Assembly (NCBI GenBank): GCA_026003175.1 | Contig: BPGT01000003.1 | Span: forward strand, 310,001-374,000 | Origin: Armatimonadota bacterium | Lineage (GTDB): Bacteria > Armatimonadota > HRBIN16 | DNA length: 64,000 bases | Direction of reading: 5' to 3' | In this document: positions 1 through 8,618 of the stretch, in pieces | Numbering within the stretch: the stretch's first letter is position 1 | Layout: every line of letters begins with the position of its first letter | The notes under the pieces: model-generated | The model's database searches: none | What the model saw: the letters and a program-made list of their open reading frames with translations, nothing else | What the model was told of the DNA's origin: nothing | Translations under genes and position numbers: made by a program

Positions 1-2
1 AG

Positions 3-2741
3 ACGATAGAAGAAAACACCCACTTCCTCTGGCTGAGAGTGATACTGCCCGATCCGCAGTGGACGCGCATCATCGAGGTTCGAGCCGACGTGCTGGGGGG
101 TGTGGCAGTGATCGCCCATCTGCAGCGACATCTGCCCGGAGATGGCTATGCCCCTCCCTTCGGCTGGGAGTTGCGATGGCATCAGGCTCCTGCCAATGCT
201 CGCCTGCAACAGGACACGACCTTCACTACCGTCTCTGACACGCCTGTGGAGCACTCGTTGACGGGGGGACAAGGGTGTGCGTTTCTGGCGGGGGAGTATC
301 GCATCGAGCATCCCGCTGCCCCCTTCACCCGCCGTAGTAAGGTGGAAGCATGGCGCGAAGGCTCCACGCTGGTGTATCGCTACTGGCGATGCACTGCCGG
401 TGAAAAAGTACCGATGCAGGAGAGCGCATGGCGTCGCGCGGAGTTCGTGATTTCACCGGCGTCAACCCCATCCCTCAAGCCCACGCTGCAGTATCCGCAG
501 TCGTTTCGGGTAGACCCGCAGCTGTGGCACGAGCTGTACGGGATAGAACCTCTGCCCAAACTACCACCGGAACTGCAGGAAGTGCTCCGTTATCATCACG
601 AGGCAATCCTTCGTAGCGTTGCAGCAGGTGACGACTGGGGCAACATCACTGGCTACTCAGACGGCAGTCCTCATGGGGACGTGTTCGGCATGAACCGTCT
701 CAATCATTGCGCTCCCCTCTTTGAGGAGGCTTATCGTTCTGACGATCCCCGTCTGCTGGAGGCGGCGTTGCTCTGGTGTCAGAACTTCGCCGACCTCAGC
801 ATCTGGTGGGGAGCGAGGGAACACGGCGGCACTCGTTACAACAACGTGGTCGCTCAAGGAGGGACACCTCCTCAGGGCGACCGCCCTTTTATGTGGCGTT
901 CCAACGACGCGGTGAGTTTCTGCACCAAAGGCTTCGATGCCTTCTACCTCGCTTATGAAGAGACAGGCGACCCGCGCATGAAAGAGGCGTTGGAAGCGCA
1001 GGTATCTTACGCAAGCCAGTGGGTGCATGCCCATCAGGGAGAATGCCGCAACGTGGGCGTTGTACGCGATTTCGTGCACCTCTATGAACTCACCGCCGAG
1101 CGCAGGTATCTACACGAGGCATTGCGTCTCTTCCGCGAACTGCGCACCAGACTGTGGGAGAACAACCTGTTTGACCAGGGCGGTAAGCCCCCTTCCCCGC
1201 ACCTGCCCTTCTTTGACGACGACGCTACCGGTTTGCGGTACGGTTACGCAAAGCCGTATATCATCGGTTACGCGCTTGCGGGGTTGCCTGCTCTGCTGCG
1301 TTACGCCCGCACAGAGCCGCGGCTCAGAGAGGTGGTAAAAGCGGTGTCGGATTTTCTGGCGGAAAGCCAGGACCCCCTCGGCGGGTGGCGATATCCTCAC
1401 CCCCGTTCCAGTACGCTGATACTCTCGCAAGCAATGGAGCACGCGTGGCAGATAGTGCAGGCGGACAGGGCGATCGGCGCGACTCAGAGCCATCTGGACA
1501 CCGTAGAGCGCGTGCTTCGCCAGCGAATCTACGTGTTGCGCGAGAAAGGCAGCCTGCTCAGCGCGGTGCGAGGTTGGGAGTGGGAAACGGGCACTGTCAA
1601 GAGCCAGGGGGATATCAACACGCTTTACCGTCGCTTCGAAGAGCGCGACTTTATCCGCGACTACGAGCAGGGACAGGTGCAACTGGGTACCTCTCCGCCC
1701 GAAGGGCTGGTGTACTTCACAGAGGTACTGGCGTTTTATCTGAAGCATCGCCCACTATCGCGCCTGCTCTCCCCTCTGTTGGAGAATGAGCCGCTGGCAA
1801 AAGTGCTGCGTCGTGTTTCGCAACGAGAAACCCTTGAGTCCCGTCATATAATAAACCGCCAGGAGGCACCCGCCATGCTGGTCACCGCCAACAATCCGAA
1901 CCCCAAAGCCTTTCCCATACTGGCGGTGTGGGAAGATGAAGAGCTGAGCCCGGGCAGGAAACTCACGATGGTCGCAGCAACCTTCCCCAATGTGCCCGGC
2001 TTCACCTGCGATTCATGGTGCTACGAAAGCGATGTAGACTTCGTGGACGCCCGCCCCTTGTCCAGAGGCAGGCTTCAACTGCGCCATCGCTGGCGAGCGC
2101 ACCCACAGGTATTGCTGATAACCGTCGTCACGCCAGAGCCGGGTGCGGTGGAGTTTCTTGCTCACCTGGAACTGGCGGACAAGCGAGCGGAAATACCTTC
2201 CCAGATGCCTTTTGTCAACCTGTGCTGGCAGGTGCGTCGCGCCCCCGCGTTCGCCAGCAAGCCAGACCCCTATCCCGAGTTCGTCAAGCGATGCTTTATC
2301 TTTACCGCAAAAGGCAGAACATTCTTGCACGAGGCGGAGCGACGCAAAATCCCCGTGCGCTCAGCCGATGACCCGTACAACAATCCGCCCTGGGTGCAGA
2401 TGTACGCGGCAGCATGGATACCATTACCAAAAGCGTCTCCGGACTCCTGGGCGGATTATAGCCCAGCCCAATATACGACACCGGTTATCGGGGTAGTGTC
2501 GCGCGATGGCAGGTATCTCGCTGCGCTGGCGAACGACTCGGCGACCGTGATGGCGCAGGCGTGGCACGACTGTCTGCACAACAACCCGCAGTGGGCGCCT
2601 GCCAATGCACCGCCGCTGAAACGCCGATGGAGACTGAAGGCGTACGCACTACCGAACGATCCGAACGCTTTGCTCAAGCGGGTGGGTAAAGATTTTCCAG
2701 ACGCCTTGCGTTACCTTCCCGTCCAAAGCAAGCCCGAATGA
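3..2741 (+). CDS. (alpha/alpha)6 glycosidase/lyase-like protein, 5' end outside window
   Basis: The frame is open from base 3 with no stop before the first in-window start-like codon (GTG at 39), so the gene begins upstream of the window. About 910 codons are visible. The N-terminal third looks like beta-rich sandwich sequence. Residues from about 190 to 600 alternate helical segments rich in W, H and Y (for example MNRLNHCAPLFEEAY and YNNVVAQGG), as in six-hairpin (alpha/alpha)6 glycosidases and polysaccharide lyases such as the YetA/exo-rhamnogalacturonan-lyase-like group. The last third is again beta-rich. No catalytic residues can be assigned by eye. It is followed after 21 bases by a PhyH gene on the same strand. 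A carbohydrate-active role is an inference from fold-like pattern only. Confidence 0.55.
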   Translation, partial: TIEENTHFLWLRVILPDPQWTRIIEVRADVLGGVAVIAHLQRHLPGDGYAPPFGWELRWHQAPANARLQQDTTFTTVSDTPVEHSLTGGQGCAFLAGEYRIEHPAAPFTRRSKVEAWREGSTLVYRYWRCTAGEKVPMQESAWRRAEFVISPASTPSLKPTLQYPQSFRVDPQLWHELYGIEPLPKLPPELQEVLRYHHEAILRSVAAGDDWGNITGYSDGSPHGDVFGMNRLNHCAPLFEEAYRSDDPRLLEAALLWCQNFADLSIWWGAREHGGTRYNNVVAQGGTPPQGDRPFMWRSNDAVSFCTKGFDAFYLAYEETGDPRMKEALEAQVSYASQWVHAHQGECRNVGVVRDFVHLYELTAERRYLHEALRLFRELRTRLWENNLFDQGGKPPSPHLPFFDDDATGLRYGYAKPYIIGYALAGLPALLRYARTEPRLREVVKAVSDFLAESQDPLGGWRYPHPRSSTLILSQAMEHAWQIVQADRAIGATQSHLDTVERVLRQRIYVLREKGSLLSAVRGWEWETGTVKSQGDINTLYRRFEERDFIRDYEQGQVQLGTSPPEGLVYFTEVLAFYLKHRPLSRLLSPLLENEPLAKVLRRVSQRETLESRHIINRQEAPAMLVTANNPNPKAFPILAVWEDEELSPGRKLTMVAATFPNVPGFTCDSWCYESDVDFVDARPLSRGRLQLRHRWRAHPQVLLITVVTPEPGAVEFLAHLELADKRAEIPSQMPFVNLCWQVRRAPAFASKPDPYPEFVKRCFIFTAKGRTFLHEAERRKIPVRSADDPYNNPPWVQMYAAAWIPLPKASPDSWADYSPAQYTTPVIGVVSRDGRYLAALANDSATVMAQAWHDCLHNNPQWAPANAPPLKRRWRLKAYALPNDPNALLKRVGKDFPDALRYLPVQSKPE

Positions 2742-2762
2742 ATCTTCAGAGAGGTGAACGCA

Positions 2763-3674
2763 ATGCAAGCGACAAACCGTATCGCTATCACCGATGAGGA
2801 ACGCGACTTCTTCCTGCAGAATGGCTTCCTCGTCCTGCGTAATGTGCTTGAAGGAGAGGAATTGCGCCATGTTCAGCAGGCAATGGACGACCTGACCGCG
2901 TATGGCTCCGCTGAGGTACGCGACGACCCCGACTACATGTACGGAACAGGGCCCCAATCGGGCAAACCTGTCCTTCGGCGCATCGAGTATGTTATCGACA
3001 AGCGCGACGAGATGAAAGTGCTTCTGGGGCATCCTTTCATCCTGCGCTCTGTGGAGAAGCTGATGGGCACAGACCTCATCCCCACGTGGGACTCGATGGT
3101 GCTGAAGATGCCCGGCGAGGGAATCATCGTTCCCTGGCATCGTGACGCCGGCACCGAGTTTGTCGGTGATACCCCTATCTTCAACGTGGACTTCTACCTG
3201 GACGAAGCAGACGAAGATACCTGCTTATGGGTTCTGCCGGGCAGCCATCTTTGGGATGCGGAGCGGGTACAGCAGTGGCTCGCTGACCACAAAGAGCGTG
3301 ACACCACCAAAGCGGATTTTAAGGCATCCGGTGCGGTGCCAGTCTTCATGCAACCGGGAGATGTGCTGTTCCACAATATTCTGGTATTGCACGGCTCGCC
3401 GTACAACCTGTCGGACAAAATCCGCCGTGTGGTATACTATGAGTTCCGTGCCGCACATGTGGAGCACGAGCTGGGTCCCCACGTGCCCGAATACATCCCG
3501 CTGAAGCAGCGCGTGTTGCTCCACTGTATCGAGAAACGCAGGCAGGCGCAGTACATTCCGGAGGACGAAGTACCTTATGAGTATAACCCCCCGGAGCCGT
3601 TTACGGTAGAATGGCAGCCGGGTACGGATTTGCCCACATACCGCTATCCCCATGAGCAATACTGGAGGAGTTAA
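2763..3674 (+). CDS. phytanoyl-CoA dioxygenase (PhyH) family protein 1
   Basis: Predicted Fe(II)/2-oxoglutarate-dependent oxygenase of about 303 residues with a double-stranded beta-helix. The N-terminus has the family-typical start (ERDFFLQNGFLVLRNVL). The metal-binding HxD is visible in VPWHRDAGTEF and the distal His in LVLHGSPYNLSDKIRRV, which also supplies the Arg that usually holds 2-oxoglutarate. ATG 2763 is chosen over the in-frame GTG at 2754 because AGAGAGGTG (2748-2756) then sits about 7 bases upstream. It lies between a glycosidase-like gene and a YdeI-like gene with short gaps, so probably one operon. The substrate cannot be told from sequence. Two unlinked paralogues occur at 21512 and 48238. 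Confidence 0.85.
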   Translation: MQATNRIAITDEERDFFLQNGFLVLRNVLEGEELRHVQQAMDDLTAYGSAEVRDDPDYMYGTGPQSGKPVLRRIEYVIDKRDEMKVLLGHPFILRSVEKLMGTDLIPTWDSMVLKMPGEGIIVPWHRDAGTEFVGDTPIFNVDFYLDEADEDTCLWVLPGSHLWDAERVQQWLADHKERDTTKADFKASGAVPVFMQPGDVLFHNILVLHGSPYNLSDKIRRVVYYEFRAAHVEHELGPHVPEYIPLKQRVLLHCIEKRRQAQYIPEDEVPYEYNPPEPFTVEWQPGTDLPTYRYPHEQYWRS

Positions 3675-3680
3675 AAACTG

Positions 3681-4142
3681 ATGGGAGGTCAACAGTTGCA
3701 ATTCACCGCTCAAATCGTTCGGCAAGGGAGCAGGACGTTTCTCGTTCTGCCAGAGGAGGTAGTAGCAAGATGGGGCAAGAAACCCCACCACTACGTGGCA
3801 GGAACCATCCACAATCGTTCCATACGTGGGCGCACCGAGATCCAAGCGGCACAGTATATCCTGCCTCTGGGTCCAACATGGCTTCAGGATAACGACATCC
3901 AGGCAGGAATGATTGTGGAGTGCGTGCTCTCCCTGGAAAGTCCGGTATTCGAAGAGCTCGCCCGCGACATCGCAAGCGCGCTTGAGGCAGAGCCGCAAGC
4001 AAAGGCGTTTTTCGAGGAGATAGCGCCGTTCTACCGCAAAAACTACCTGCGGTGGATAGAAGAAGCCAAACGCCCTGAAACGCGCGCCAGGCGTATCGCC
4101 GAGGTGGTGCAGCTGCTGAAAGAGGGGCGCAGGCAGAGGTAG
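3681..4142 (+). CDS. DUF1905/YdeI-OmdA family protein
   Basis: A 153-residue protein with two recognisable parts. An N-terminal DUF1905-like beta-barrel segment (residues about 5-90, LQFTAQIVRQG through the TWLQDNDIQAGMIVECVL strand) is followed by a C-terminal YdeI-type helical tail (LARDIASALEAEPQAKAFFEE, FYRKNYLRWIEEAKRPETRA, RIAEVVQLLKEG). YdeI/OmdA proteins are poorly understood cytoplasmic proteins, annotated as bacteriocin-protection or OmpD-associated. The start lies 7 bases after the PhyH stop with a GGAGGAG ribosome-binding site inside the end of that gene, so translation is probably coupled. The last codons form half of a hairpin shared with the convergent gene. Confidence 0.8.
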   Translation: MGGQQLQFTAQIVRQGSRTFLVLPEEVVARWGKKPHHYVAGTIHNRSIRGRTEIQAAQYILPLGPTWLQDNDIQAGMIVECVLSLESPVFEELARDIASALEAEPQAKAFFEEIAPFYRKNYLRWIEEAKRPETRARRIAEVVQLLKEGRRQR

Positions 4143-4157
4143 TTTTTTTACCTCTGC
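4133..4157. terminator. bidirectional hairpin spanning two convergent stop codons
   Basis: A 9-bp perfect inverted repeat GCAGAGGTA / TACCTCTGC (4133-4141 and 4149-4157) with a T-rich loop. It includes the last codons of the plus-strand YdeI-like gene and of the minus-strand membrane protein gene, whose stops are six bases apart. It fits a shared terminator, though a canonical downstream U-tract is not obvious because the T-run is in the loop. Confidence 0.5.
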
Positions 4158-4462
4158 TTCCTGTCCCTCTGCCATAAATGATAGGCTACCAGAGCCTGGA
4201 ACAGGGTAAACAGTACCAGCATGATGCTATTGAGAACGTACAGCGAGATGAAGAAACCCGTGAGGCGACGGATAAGCACAATCAGCACCAGCCCGAACAG
4301 CAGATTGGCGATGTACACCAGCATCCAGCAGCCGATAAACTCCAGCGCCCCCTGTATCGCTTGCGCAATGTCTTCGCGCTGGATACGCCATACCTGCCTG
4401 GCGTAAAGGTAACCGGCGAAGGAGCTCAACAGTATCAGCAGGGGGACGTACAGTTTATCCAT
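4148..4462 (-). CDS. small membrane protein, three predicted TM segments
   Basis: A 104-residue hydrophobic protein of unknown function. Three membrane-spanning stretches are visible: LYVPLLILLSSFAGYLYA, a long segment around FIGCWMLVYIANLLFGLVLI and LYVLNSIMLVLFTLFQALV. The C-terminus is basic (WQRDRKQR). ATG 4462 is preferred over the longer frame because GGGGGAG stands a few bases upstream. It begins 2 bases inside the end of the YdcF-like gene, making it the last member of the MFS-DUF429-YdcF operon. I do not recognise a named family. Confidence 0.65.
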   Translation of the reverse strand: MDKLYVPLLILLSSFAGYLYARQVWRIQREDIAQAIQGALEFIGCWMLVYIANLLFGLVLIVLIRRLTGFFISLYVLNSIMLVLFTLFQALVAYHLWQRDRKQR

Positions 4463-4463
4463 C

Positions 4464-5141
4464 TCACTCCCCCGCGCGGTAGAGCCATCGTGCCAACGCT
4501 TCACGCAGTGTGTAGTGCATCAGTTCCAATCGCCCCTCTGTGCCTTCGGTATCGACTGGTAAGTCGTCCGCGGTGACAGGGAACACTTTCAGACCGTATC
4601 GTTCGAAACGCGGCACCGCACGAGGCAGGTGAAGCGAGGTGCTCACCAGCAGGATGCTTTTTGCCCCTCTCTGGCGCAGGTTCTTCGCGATGTTTTCTGC
4701 CTCCTCAGCAGTAGTCTGAGCGTGCGTTTCCATTAAGATAGCCTTTTCGGGCACCCGCAGCTGGCGGGCGAGCGCAGCGCGTACTTCCGCCTCTACCGGA
4801 GACCCCTCGTACGACGTGCCCGAGAAGACGATAAGCGGCGCAAGCCCGCGGTGATACAGCACGATACCCTGTATGGCTCGACGCATGGACGATTCGCTTA
4901 GTGTACCATCTCGATATACACTGGCTCCCAGTACCACAATCGCATCAGCAGGCTGTATTTGGGAAGAGATGGCCAGAGCGCGTGCGAGCATATTGGGTAA
5001 GGGCGTATACACGCTGAGCAGTACCCCCAGCACGCCCAGCAAGCCGAGCAGACGCAGCAACTTTTGCAGGCGGGTGTTTCGAGTCATCAGTGTGAACCCT
5101 TGTTCCACGCCGGTGCAAGAGTTTCCTGCTACGGTAGCCAT
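4464..5141 (-). CDS. YdcF/SanA-like protein (DUF218)
   Basis: DUF218-family protein of 225 residues. It has an N-terminal membrane anchor (LLRLLGLLGVLGVLLSV) and then the DUF218 core: ADAIVVLGASVYRDG near residue 65, LIVFSGTSYEGSPVEAEV and SILLVSTSLHLPRA. These proteins, including E. coli SanA and YdcF, sit at the inner membrane and are linked to envelope integrity; the biochemical activity is unsettled. Two starts are plausible: ATG 5141, with GAGGAGGG about 11 bases upstream and a 13-base overlap with DUF429, or ATG 5087, which places the anchor nearer the N-terminus. Third gene of a four-gene operon. Confidence 0.8.
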   Translation of the reverse strand: MATVAGNSCTGVEQGFTLMTRNTRLQKLLRLLGLLGVLGVLLSVYTPLPNMLARALAISSQIQPADAIVVLGASVYRDGTLSESSMRRAIQGIVLYHRGLAPLIVFSGTSYEGSPVEAEVRAALARQLRVPEKAILMETHAQTTAEEAENIAKNLRQRGAKSILLVSTSLHLPRAVPRFERYGLKVFPVTADDLPVDTEGTEGRLELMHYTLREALARWLYRAGE

Positions 5142-5842
5142 ATCGTGCCTGTGCCCTCCTCACCCAGTACTTCACCGCCGTACATCCATGCTCTCGCTGC
5201 CAGCCACGCGCAGAAGAGCGCGTCCACTCTATCTTCAAACTGCTTCCACTCGGAGTTGGTGTCGGCAATCACACTCAGCCAGTTTGGTAAACACAACTTC
5301 GGGTTTGAGAGGCGGCCGAGCAGCTCAATATACTGCCGCATCTGCTCGCGACGGTATGTGAGGCTCCTGCCCGGTCGCGCCTTGTATTCCACAATGCGGG
5401 GCAAACCGAATAGCTTTACCATCGCCGCATGAGGGTGTACTTCGAAGGCAACACGACAGGGTTCCCGTTGCGGAGGGGCAGGCATCACCTGCACGTGCAG
5501 GCGTTCAGCCAGCAGAGTGCAGAGCCGCTCGCCGCGAGGAGGGTCACCCAGTAGTCGCCGGTTCGCCGGGTGGCAAGCTGCATGGAAACGGGCAAACCGC
5601 CTGCGCATTTCAACCTCCACCGGACGCTCTCCGCTAAGGTTAGGAACCACTAGAGGTGCATCAATGGCGATAACCAGCGTACCGCCGTCATCCTGCTCAG
5701 CGATCGCCTGGCAAATCTGCTCGTCGGTAACCAACAGCTGCGCAGGCGTGACCTCGTGCAAGGCTTCTGCCTGCCAGTGCAGTATCGCCAGCCCGGAGGG
5801 TTTCCGGTTGCCCCAGGCAAGATCTATTCCGACAAACATCAT
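5129..5842 (-). CDS. DUF429 family protein (RNase H-like fold)
   Basis: A 237-residue DUF429 protein. Family signatures are the N-terminal MFVGIDLAWGNRKPSG with the first acidic residue, the second acidic strand VIAIDAPLVVPN near residue 60, RRFARFHAACHPANR, and FEVHPHAAMVKLF. The layout suggests an RNase H/actin-like fold with conserved acidic residues and the family is described as predicted nucleases. No experimentally defined role is known to me. The start ATG overlaps the stop of the upstream MFS gene as ATGA, so the two are translationally coupled. Confidence 0.8.
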   Translation of the reverse strand: MMFVGIDLAWGNRKPSGLAILHWQAEALHEVTPAQLLVTDEQICQAIAEQDDGGTLVIAIDAPLVVPNLSGERPVEVEMRRRFARFHAACHPANRRLLGDPPRGERLCTLLAERLHVQVMPAPPQREPCRVAFEVHPHAAMVKLFGLPRIVEYKARPGRSLTYRREQMRQYIELLGRLSNPKLCLPNWLSVIADTNSEWKQFEDRVDALFCAWLAARAWMYGGEVLGEEGTGTIWLP

Positions 5843-7122
5843 CTACGCTCTCTAATATACCGAATCACCACTGTGCCGATTGCCCAGTACACCATTGCCA
5901 GCACCATCAGCGCACGATAGCCCGCCCCCATCTGCACCTGCTTATTGATGGCGTATGCAATCGGTCCGGCGATTAAAGGAGCAATCACCTGCGGCAGGGT
6001 GTCCGCAATGCCCCACACACCCATGTACTTCGCCGGAGCCTCCTCTGACAGCAGGTTGCACGCTAACGCCCAGTCCACCGCCTGAAACACGCCGAATCCT
6101 GCTCCGAAGATGCCTACCGCGATGTAAACCACTCGTAGGTCGGTGGCAAAGAGAAAACCTATGCCCGCCACCAAGCAGATGAGGCAGGAGAGAGCCAGTA
6201 TCAGCCGTTTGCTGTAGCGGTCGGCGAGCTTGCCTGCGGGAATCGTGCCTAAAATGCCGGTGACGGTGGAGAGTATCATGAGATTGGTGATAAGCTGGAA
6301 CGCCTCCTCGCGATAGCCTAATGTATCGCGCAGGTAGTATAGCAGGCAGAAGTTGACCGTATAAATACCCATCATGATGGCGAGACGGCTTACCAGCAGC
6401 CACACAAAGCTCGGGTAGGGTTTCAGCGGCACACGGTAGCTGGAAGTTATCGCCTCCCACAGGGTGGGCGCGTTGCCGGTGTAAGGCTCTTCGCGGATGA
6501 GCCACACGTTCAGCAGCATGAAAGCGTTGAGGAAGAGAGCAAACAGCACCATCAGCCAGAATAACCCACGCTCCGAGCCCAGCAACAGACTGGCGGCGAA
6601 GGGACCGCCGATGCGTCCTAACAGGGTGCAGATGCCCATCCACGCCGAAGCGGTTCCGTGATACTGCCAGGGGATGCGGTCGGGAATCAGAGCCTGGTAG
6701 GGTCCGTTAGCCACGTTCAGAAAGAACTGGATAATGATGTAAACACCCATGAGCGTCCATGCGGTGCGTGCAGCGGGGAAAGCAAACAGCGCGATGGTCG
6801 TGAGCACGGTACCCACAATCAGGTAAGGACGTCTGCGCCCCATGCGGTGGCGGCTACGGTCGCTGATTGCGCCGAACAGGATTTGCGTGGCAGAAGCTAC
6901 GAACGCGCCGATGCTGGTTACTATCGCCAACACGCGGTCCTTTTCCTGTGAGCCAACCAGCTGCTCCACACGGTCGGGTAGAACCAATATCAGCACCGCG
7001 CCCCAGAAAAAGGAGAGCGCAAACCAGAAGAGGCTGATACCTAAATAGTCACGCAGGGTGGGTTTCATTGCCCTATGCAATTCGGTGTAAGAGGGCAACA
7101 TTCCTTGCTGCTTCAGATGCAT
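5839..7122 (-). CDS. MFS transporter, sugar-type
   Basis: Major facilitator superfamily permease of about 427 residues with roughly twelve hydrophobic segments. The loop after TM2 carries the MFS signature DRSRHRMGRRRPYL, whose form resembles sucrose/SLC45-like and glycoside-type carriers; a second GKLADRYSKRL loop stands at the start of the second half. Substrate is inferred to be a sugar or glycoside, not shown. The start is uncertain: ATG codons at 7122, 7101 and 7068 are all possible and none has a well-spaced ribosome-binding site. It heads a minus-strand operon with DUF429, YdcF-like and a small membrane protein. Confidence 0.75.
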   Translation of the reverse strand: MHLKQQGMLPSYTELHRAMKPTLRDYLGISLFWFALSFFWGAVLILVLPDRVEQLVGSQEKDRVLAIVTSIGAFVASATQILFGAISDRSRHRMGRRRPYLIVGTVLTTIALFAFPAARTAWTLMGVYIIIQFFLNVANGPYQALIPDRIPWQYHGTASAWMGICTLLGRIGGPFAASLLLGSERGLFWLMVLFALFLNAFMLLNVWLIREEPYTGNAPTLWEAITSSYRVPLKPYPSFVWLLVSRLAIMMGIYTVNFCLLYYLRDTLGYREEAFQLITNLMILSTVTGILGTIPAGKLADRYSKRLILALSCLICLVAGIGFLFATDLRVVYIAVGIFGAGFGVFQAVDWALACNLLSEEAPAKYMGVWGIADTLPQVIAPLIAGPIAYAINKQVQMGAGYRALMVLAMVYWAIGTVVIRYIRERR

Positions 7123-7271
7123 CGCATCCAACGGGCCGCCACGAGGGTTGCCCCTATGTTCGGGGACACTGCGAAGCATGCGGCTGAAGCAGTCTCCTGC
7201 GGTGATTGGGTGTTTGCCAAAAAGCAATCCTGCAAAATCTTCCTGCTGTTTTACATATCAGCGTTTACCCT

Positions 7272-7457
7272 GAGGGTGTTCGAAATTGCTGGTTGAATGG
7301 ATAGATAACCTAACCCCCTTGCCCCCTTCCCTGCAAGGGAAGGGGGAACGCCCCTCTCCTCGTAGGAGAGGGGACGGGGGTGAGGTAAGGCAGGGATAGC
7401 AAGAACGCCTCTCTCCTTGCGCTACAACCAACTTCTCAACAATTCTCGAACACCCTC
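7272..7457 (+). repeat. 186-bp MITE-like element, copy 1
   Basis: First of four nearly identical 186-bp units (others at 9624, 44745, 49421). The ends are inverted repeats beginning GAGGGTGTTCGA. The flanks carry a 9-bp target duplication GTTTACCCT (7263-7271 and 7458-7466). The body has two adjacent hairpins: 11-bp stem 7322-7332/7336-7346 and 10-bp stem 7351-7360/7364-7373, enclosed by a near-complementary outer stem (CCTAACCCCC / GGGGGTGAGG). It encodes no protein. The end of the right duplication merges into the TTGACA -35 box of the next gene. Mobilisation in trans by the insertion sequence seen at 44171 is inferred from shared ends and target. Confidence 0.9.
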
Positions 7458-7465
7458 GTTTACCC

Positions 7466-7494
7466 TTGACATATCTGGCGGGTTGATATAGAAT
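7466..7494 (+). promoter_or_regulatory. sigma70-type promoter for the GntR/LacI regulator
   Basis: TTGACA (7466-7471), 17-base spacer, TAGAAT (7489-7494). It abuts the MITE target duplication. The predicted start of transcription near 7501 lies downstream of the first ATG of the frame (7493), which argues for translation from a later codon. Confidence 0.7.
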
Positions 7495-7522
7495 GAATGT
7501 GAATGTTATAGAACAAATCGTG

Positions 7523-8618
7523 ATGACGACGATGCCTGTATCCGAACCGCGCTACCGGCGTATCCAGAAGCATATCGAACAGCTCATCGCCCAGCGCAGG
7601 GTGTGTGAAGGTGAGCGCATCCCCAGCGAGCGCGAAATCGCCCGCCAGTTCGGCGTGAGCCAGATGACGGTGAACCGTGCCATTCAGGAGCTGGTGCGGG
7701 AAGGGGTGCTGGTGCGCCGAGTGGGTTCGGGCACGTACGTGCGACGCAGGCAGCCTTCTGTCCGCGAATCAACCCGCGCCACCGTGGTGATGGTACCCGC
7801 CCTTCGCCGACCACCTGGAAGAGGATACTTACCTGCGCTGGCCCTTCCACGCGTTCCGCGATAGAGCTATCAAGGACGACTACGCGCTGGTGGTGGAACC
7901 TGCCTCCCACGAAGGCTACGAAGAGGTCGTGCAGCGCCACCCGGCTGCTGGGTTCATCTTCCTGATACCCGACGAGGAGGGTTACGATACTCTGCATCGC
8001 CTGTTTGTAAGGGGTGTTCCGTTCGTGGTGCTTGGAGCATCGTGGAAGGGTGCGCCCTTCGCCTGCGTGGATAGCGACAATATCGGCGGCGCACGCATGG
8101 CGATGACATACCTGTTGCGGCTGGGACACAAACGCATTGCCTACGTGAACGGCAAAGATTCCGCTACCAACTGCCGCGACAGGCTACAGGGCTACCTGCA
8201 GGCGATGGAGGAACAGCGAATCCAGGTACAAGATGAGTGGATAGTGCGTCCGCACTCCAACTGGAAATTGAGCGAGGAGGCAAGGCGCCAGCTGACATCT
8301 TTGCTGCTACGTCGGGATGCGGTAACCGCGCTTTTCTGCGCGGGATACTACCTTACGCTGGATGTGCTGGGCTTAATACGCACCCTGCGCCTGCGCGTGC
8401 CTGAGGATGTGAGCATTATCAGTTTCGACGACCCCTCTTCAGCGGCGCACTTGCAGCCACCTCTTACTGTCGTGCGGCAACCGCTTTACACCATGGGCGA
8501 ACGGGCGGTAGGCAGGCTGCTGAATCTGATACGCGCGCCGGCGAACGAGCCGGGCGGCGTGGAGTACTTGCCGGTGGAACTGGTCGTACGCAACTCGTGC
8601 GAACGCCTGCTGGAGTAA
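7523..8618 (+). pseudogene. GntR-type HTH + LacI-like ligand-binding regulator, frameshifted
   Basis: The first frame (to 7864) holds a GntR winged-helix DNA-binding domain: YRRIQKHIEQLIAQ, IPSEREIARQFGVSQMTVNR and LVRRVGSGTYV. The second frame, open from about 7791 to 8618, holds a LacI/PBP1-like sensor domain, including the typical VDSDNIGGARMAMTYLLRLG and ISFDDPSSAAHLQPPLTVV. Together they form the AraR-type architecture of sugar-responsive repressors. The frames join near 7790, where removing one G of GATGGTACC would restore VVMYPPFADHLEED. Start ATG 7523 is preferred because 7493 lies within the promoter. The lesion is either a sequencing/assembly error or a real mutation. It may control the nearby MFS operon or glycosidases (inference). 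Confidence 0.75.

Noticed and set aside
3225-4175. 316-codon minus-strand open frame
   Set aside because: Antisense to PhyH 1 and the YdeI-like gene, both of which have clear motifs; no ribosome-binding site or family resemblance.
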